Below are positions 5,322 through 6,275 of a stretch of DNA of 6,275 nt, piece after piece. The position numbers and the translations under genes were made by a program. This stretch comes from Streptococcaceae bacterium (GTDB lineage: Bacteria > Bacillota > Bacilli > Lactobacillales > Streptococcaceae), in contig JAITWV010000222.1 of NCBI GenBank assembly GCA_031285105.1, positions 1 to 6,275 on the forward strand. Direction: 5' to 3'. The first letter of the stretch is position 1, and every line of letters begins with the position of its first letter. The notes under the pieces are model-generated. The model had not been told where the DNA came from. It saw only the letters and a program-made list of their open reading frames with translations, and did no database searches.

Positions 5322-5326
5322 GAGAT

Positions 5327-5815
5327 ATGAGTGAACATGATAATTTCGATAGTATCAAAGGTTTTGATGAGCTGAACGACTATCAAAGAAGTGCATTAGT
5401 CAAACTACTTGAGCCAGATTCAACGCTGCTAGGAGTATCGAAAGAGTTAGATATCCCATACTCCACGCTTTGGTACTGGGTGAACAGGCATAAAGTGTTT
5501 AAGAGCGTGCGTAGTAAATTGGTCAATCAAGCATTTAAAACAGCAGAACTTGAAGCCAAAAATACGTTGCTTAATCTACTCAGAAATAGCAAGAACGAAC
5601 AAGTGCAATTAAAAATCGCTATTTGGCTAGTCGAAAATGCCTCGAAAGAAAACAAAGCGAAATTACGCAAATTAAATGCAGAAGCTGCTTTGGTTGAACA
5701 TCAAATTTCAACAATCAACAAGTACGCAAATCCAGAAGAGGACAATGGATTGATGGATGCGTTGAACCAGACAGAAGATGATTTGTGGGAGGATTTGACA
5801 GATGAAGTTCAATAA
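5327..5815 (+). CDS. terS: Phage terminase small subunit
   Basis: A 162-residue protein at the canonical place directly before the large terminase. Small terminases recognise the packaging site in phage DNA and recruit and regulate the motor subunit. Residues 19-53 contain an HTH of the terminase/transposase-like kind: LVKLLEP, then LLGVSKELDIPYSTLWYWVNR (34-54), with the recognition helix STLWYWVNR. The middle (about 58-125) is long and helical, including KTAELEAKNTLLNLL and KENKAKLRKLNAEAALVEHQ, suited to the oligomerisation core of a ring. The C-terminus is acidic (NQTEDDLWEDLTDEV), the part that commonly contacts the large subunit. The ATG at 5327 is set by the ribosome binding site just before it. 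The frame is open further upstream to 5228, but across the terminator. The 3' end overlaps terL by 14 bases. Confidence 0.9.
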   Translation: MSEHDNFDSIKGFDELNDYQRSALVKLLEPDSTLLGVSKELDIPYSTLWYWVNRHKVFKSVRSKLVNQAFKTAELEAKNTLLNLLRNSKNEQVQLKIAIWLVENASKENKAKLRKLNAEAALVEHQISTINKYANPEEDNGLMDALNQTEDDLWEDLTDEVQ

Positions 5816-6275
5816 ATTCTCTAAAAAACAACGTCAAGTCATGAAGTGGTGGACAAAGAACAGCCCATTCAAAGACCGTGACATTTTAATCTGTGATGGT
5901 GCGGTGCGTTCTGGTAAGACGCTCAGCATGTCCATGAGTTATACCTTTTGGGCAATGGAGCATTATCAAGATAAAAACTTTATTTTTGCTGGTGTAACGA
6001 TTAGTGCTTTGAAGCGTAACGTGACCAATGATTTAGTTGAAACGCTAAAAGGTTTGAAACAGTTTCATGTCAAAGAACACATATCAGAAGCATACATTGA
6101 TGTAACGTATCAGCAAAAGAAAAATCGTTTTTATTTATTTGGTGCAGACAATGTTAAATCACAAAATAAAATACAAGGATTAACCGCTGCGGGTGCATTT
6201 TTAGATGAAGCAGCATTAATGAGTGAGGACTATATCAAACAAGTACAAGCGCGTCTATCTGTCGAAGGAGCGAAG
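5802..6275 (+). CDS. terL: Phage terminase large subunit, N-terminal part (cut by window end)
   Basis: 158 codons of the packaging motor ATPase are visible before the window ends. The product starts MKFNKFSKKQRQVMKWW, the typical start of PBSX/SPP1-like large terminases (Terminase_3 family). Walker A is GAVRSGKT (33-40), with the Arg-Ser-Gly-Lys arrangement usual in terminases. Walker B is AGAFLDEA (130-137), with D135 and the catalytic-type E136, preceded by KIQGLTAAG. The ATPase pumps DNA into the procapsid; the C-terminal RNase H-like nuclease that cuts the concatemer lies outside the window. The ATG at 5802 lies inside the end of terS (14-base overlap) behind GGGAGGA (5787-5793), so the two are co-translated. 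No frameshift is seen. Confidence 0.95.
   Translation, partial: MKFNKFSKKQRQVMKWWTKNSPFKDRDILICDGAVRSGKTLSMSMSYTFWAMEHYQDKNFIFAGVTISALKRNVTNDLVETLKGLKQFHVKEHISEAYIDVTYQQKKNRFYLFGADNVKSQNKIQGLTAAGAFLDEAALMSEDYIKQVQARLSVEGAK

Larger units (their letters stand above)
5206..5326 (+). other. Spacer between late regulator and terminase, control region
   Basis: At 121 bases this is by far the longest non-coding stretch of the window. It contains a TTGACT (5220-5225) that looks like a -35 box, but the nearest -10-like hexamer (TATGTA, 5253-5258) is 27 bases away, about one helical turn too far for a normal sigma-A promoter. Its second half is the terminator hairpin, followed by the terS ribosome binding site. 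A late promoter dependent on the upstream regulator could lie here, and so could the packaging start site, which in many phages is in or near terS; neither can be shown from sequence alone. Confidence 0.5.

Noticed and set aside
5285..5326. Longer terS starting at GTG 5285
   Set aside because: The GTG lies in the 3' arm of the terminator stem and has no ribosome binding site; the ATG at 5327 has a nine-of-ten match.
1..6275. CRISPR array, tRNA, integrase, attachment site or insertion sequence
   Set aside because: No spaced repeats, no cloverleaf-like segment, no recombinase or transposase motif and no terminal inverted repeats were seen on either strand.

Overview
The window is a stretch of a tailed double-stranded DNA phage or prophage from a low-GC Gram-positive host (Firmicutes; the gene families suggest Lactobacillales such as Enterococcus, or Listeria). 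The reasons are AT-rich sequence, strong AGGAGG-type ribosome binding sites, every gene on the + strand, dense ATGA and TAATG stop/start overlaps, and a gene order that runs from DNA metabolism through small orphan genes and a late regulator to small and large terminase. The host genus is an inference; no bacterial chromosomal gene is visible.

Layout. Positions 2-298 hold the C-terminal end of a beta-class N6/N4 DNA methyltransferase. It overlaps by one base the gene for a complete SNF2-type helicase/translocase (298-1710). Then comes a run of tightly packed small genes: a CxxC/CxxC protein (1719-2075), an HTH protein (2085-2504), an orphan that starts like ADP-ribosyltransferase-fold proteins (2501-2971), a DUF1642-type protein (2968-3729), a 55-residue zinc ribbon (3726-3893), a 58-residue orphan (3890-4066), a CxH/CxxC protein (4077-4325) and a 60-residue orphan (4309-4491). 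Positions 4493-4571 contain a probable frameshifted micro-gene, overlapped by a single-pass membrane microprotein (4558-4647). A regulator with a sigma-70 region-4-like HTH (4672-5205) ends this block.

A 121-base spacer (5206-5326) carries a strong intrinsic-terminator hairpin only 28 bases before the small terminase gene (5327-5815). The large terminase follows (5802 onward, cut by the window end) with Walker A and Walker B both visible.

How it fits together. The first block looks like one co-transcribed early/middle operon, with no internal gap long enough for an obvious promoter. The sigma-4-like regulator sits where late-transcription activators of such phages sit, and the hairpin after it probably insulates the packaging genes or acts as a control point. 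The methyltransferase and helicase may work together on phage DNA. The small Cys-rich proteins are typical accessory genes of unknown function. No tRNA, CRISPR, insertion sequence, integrase or attachment site was seen, and no stretch above 300 bases lacks a gene. The most unusual points are the hairpin before terS, the broken or recoded micro-gene at 4493, and the cluster of tiny Cys-rich and membrane proteins.
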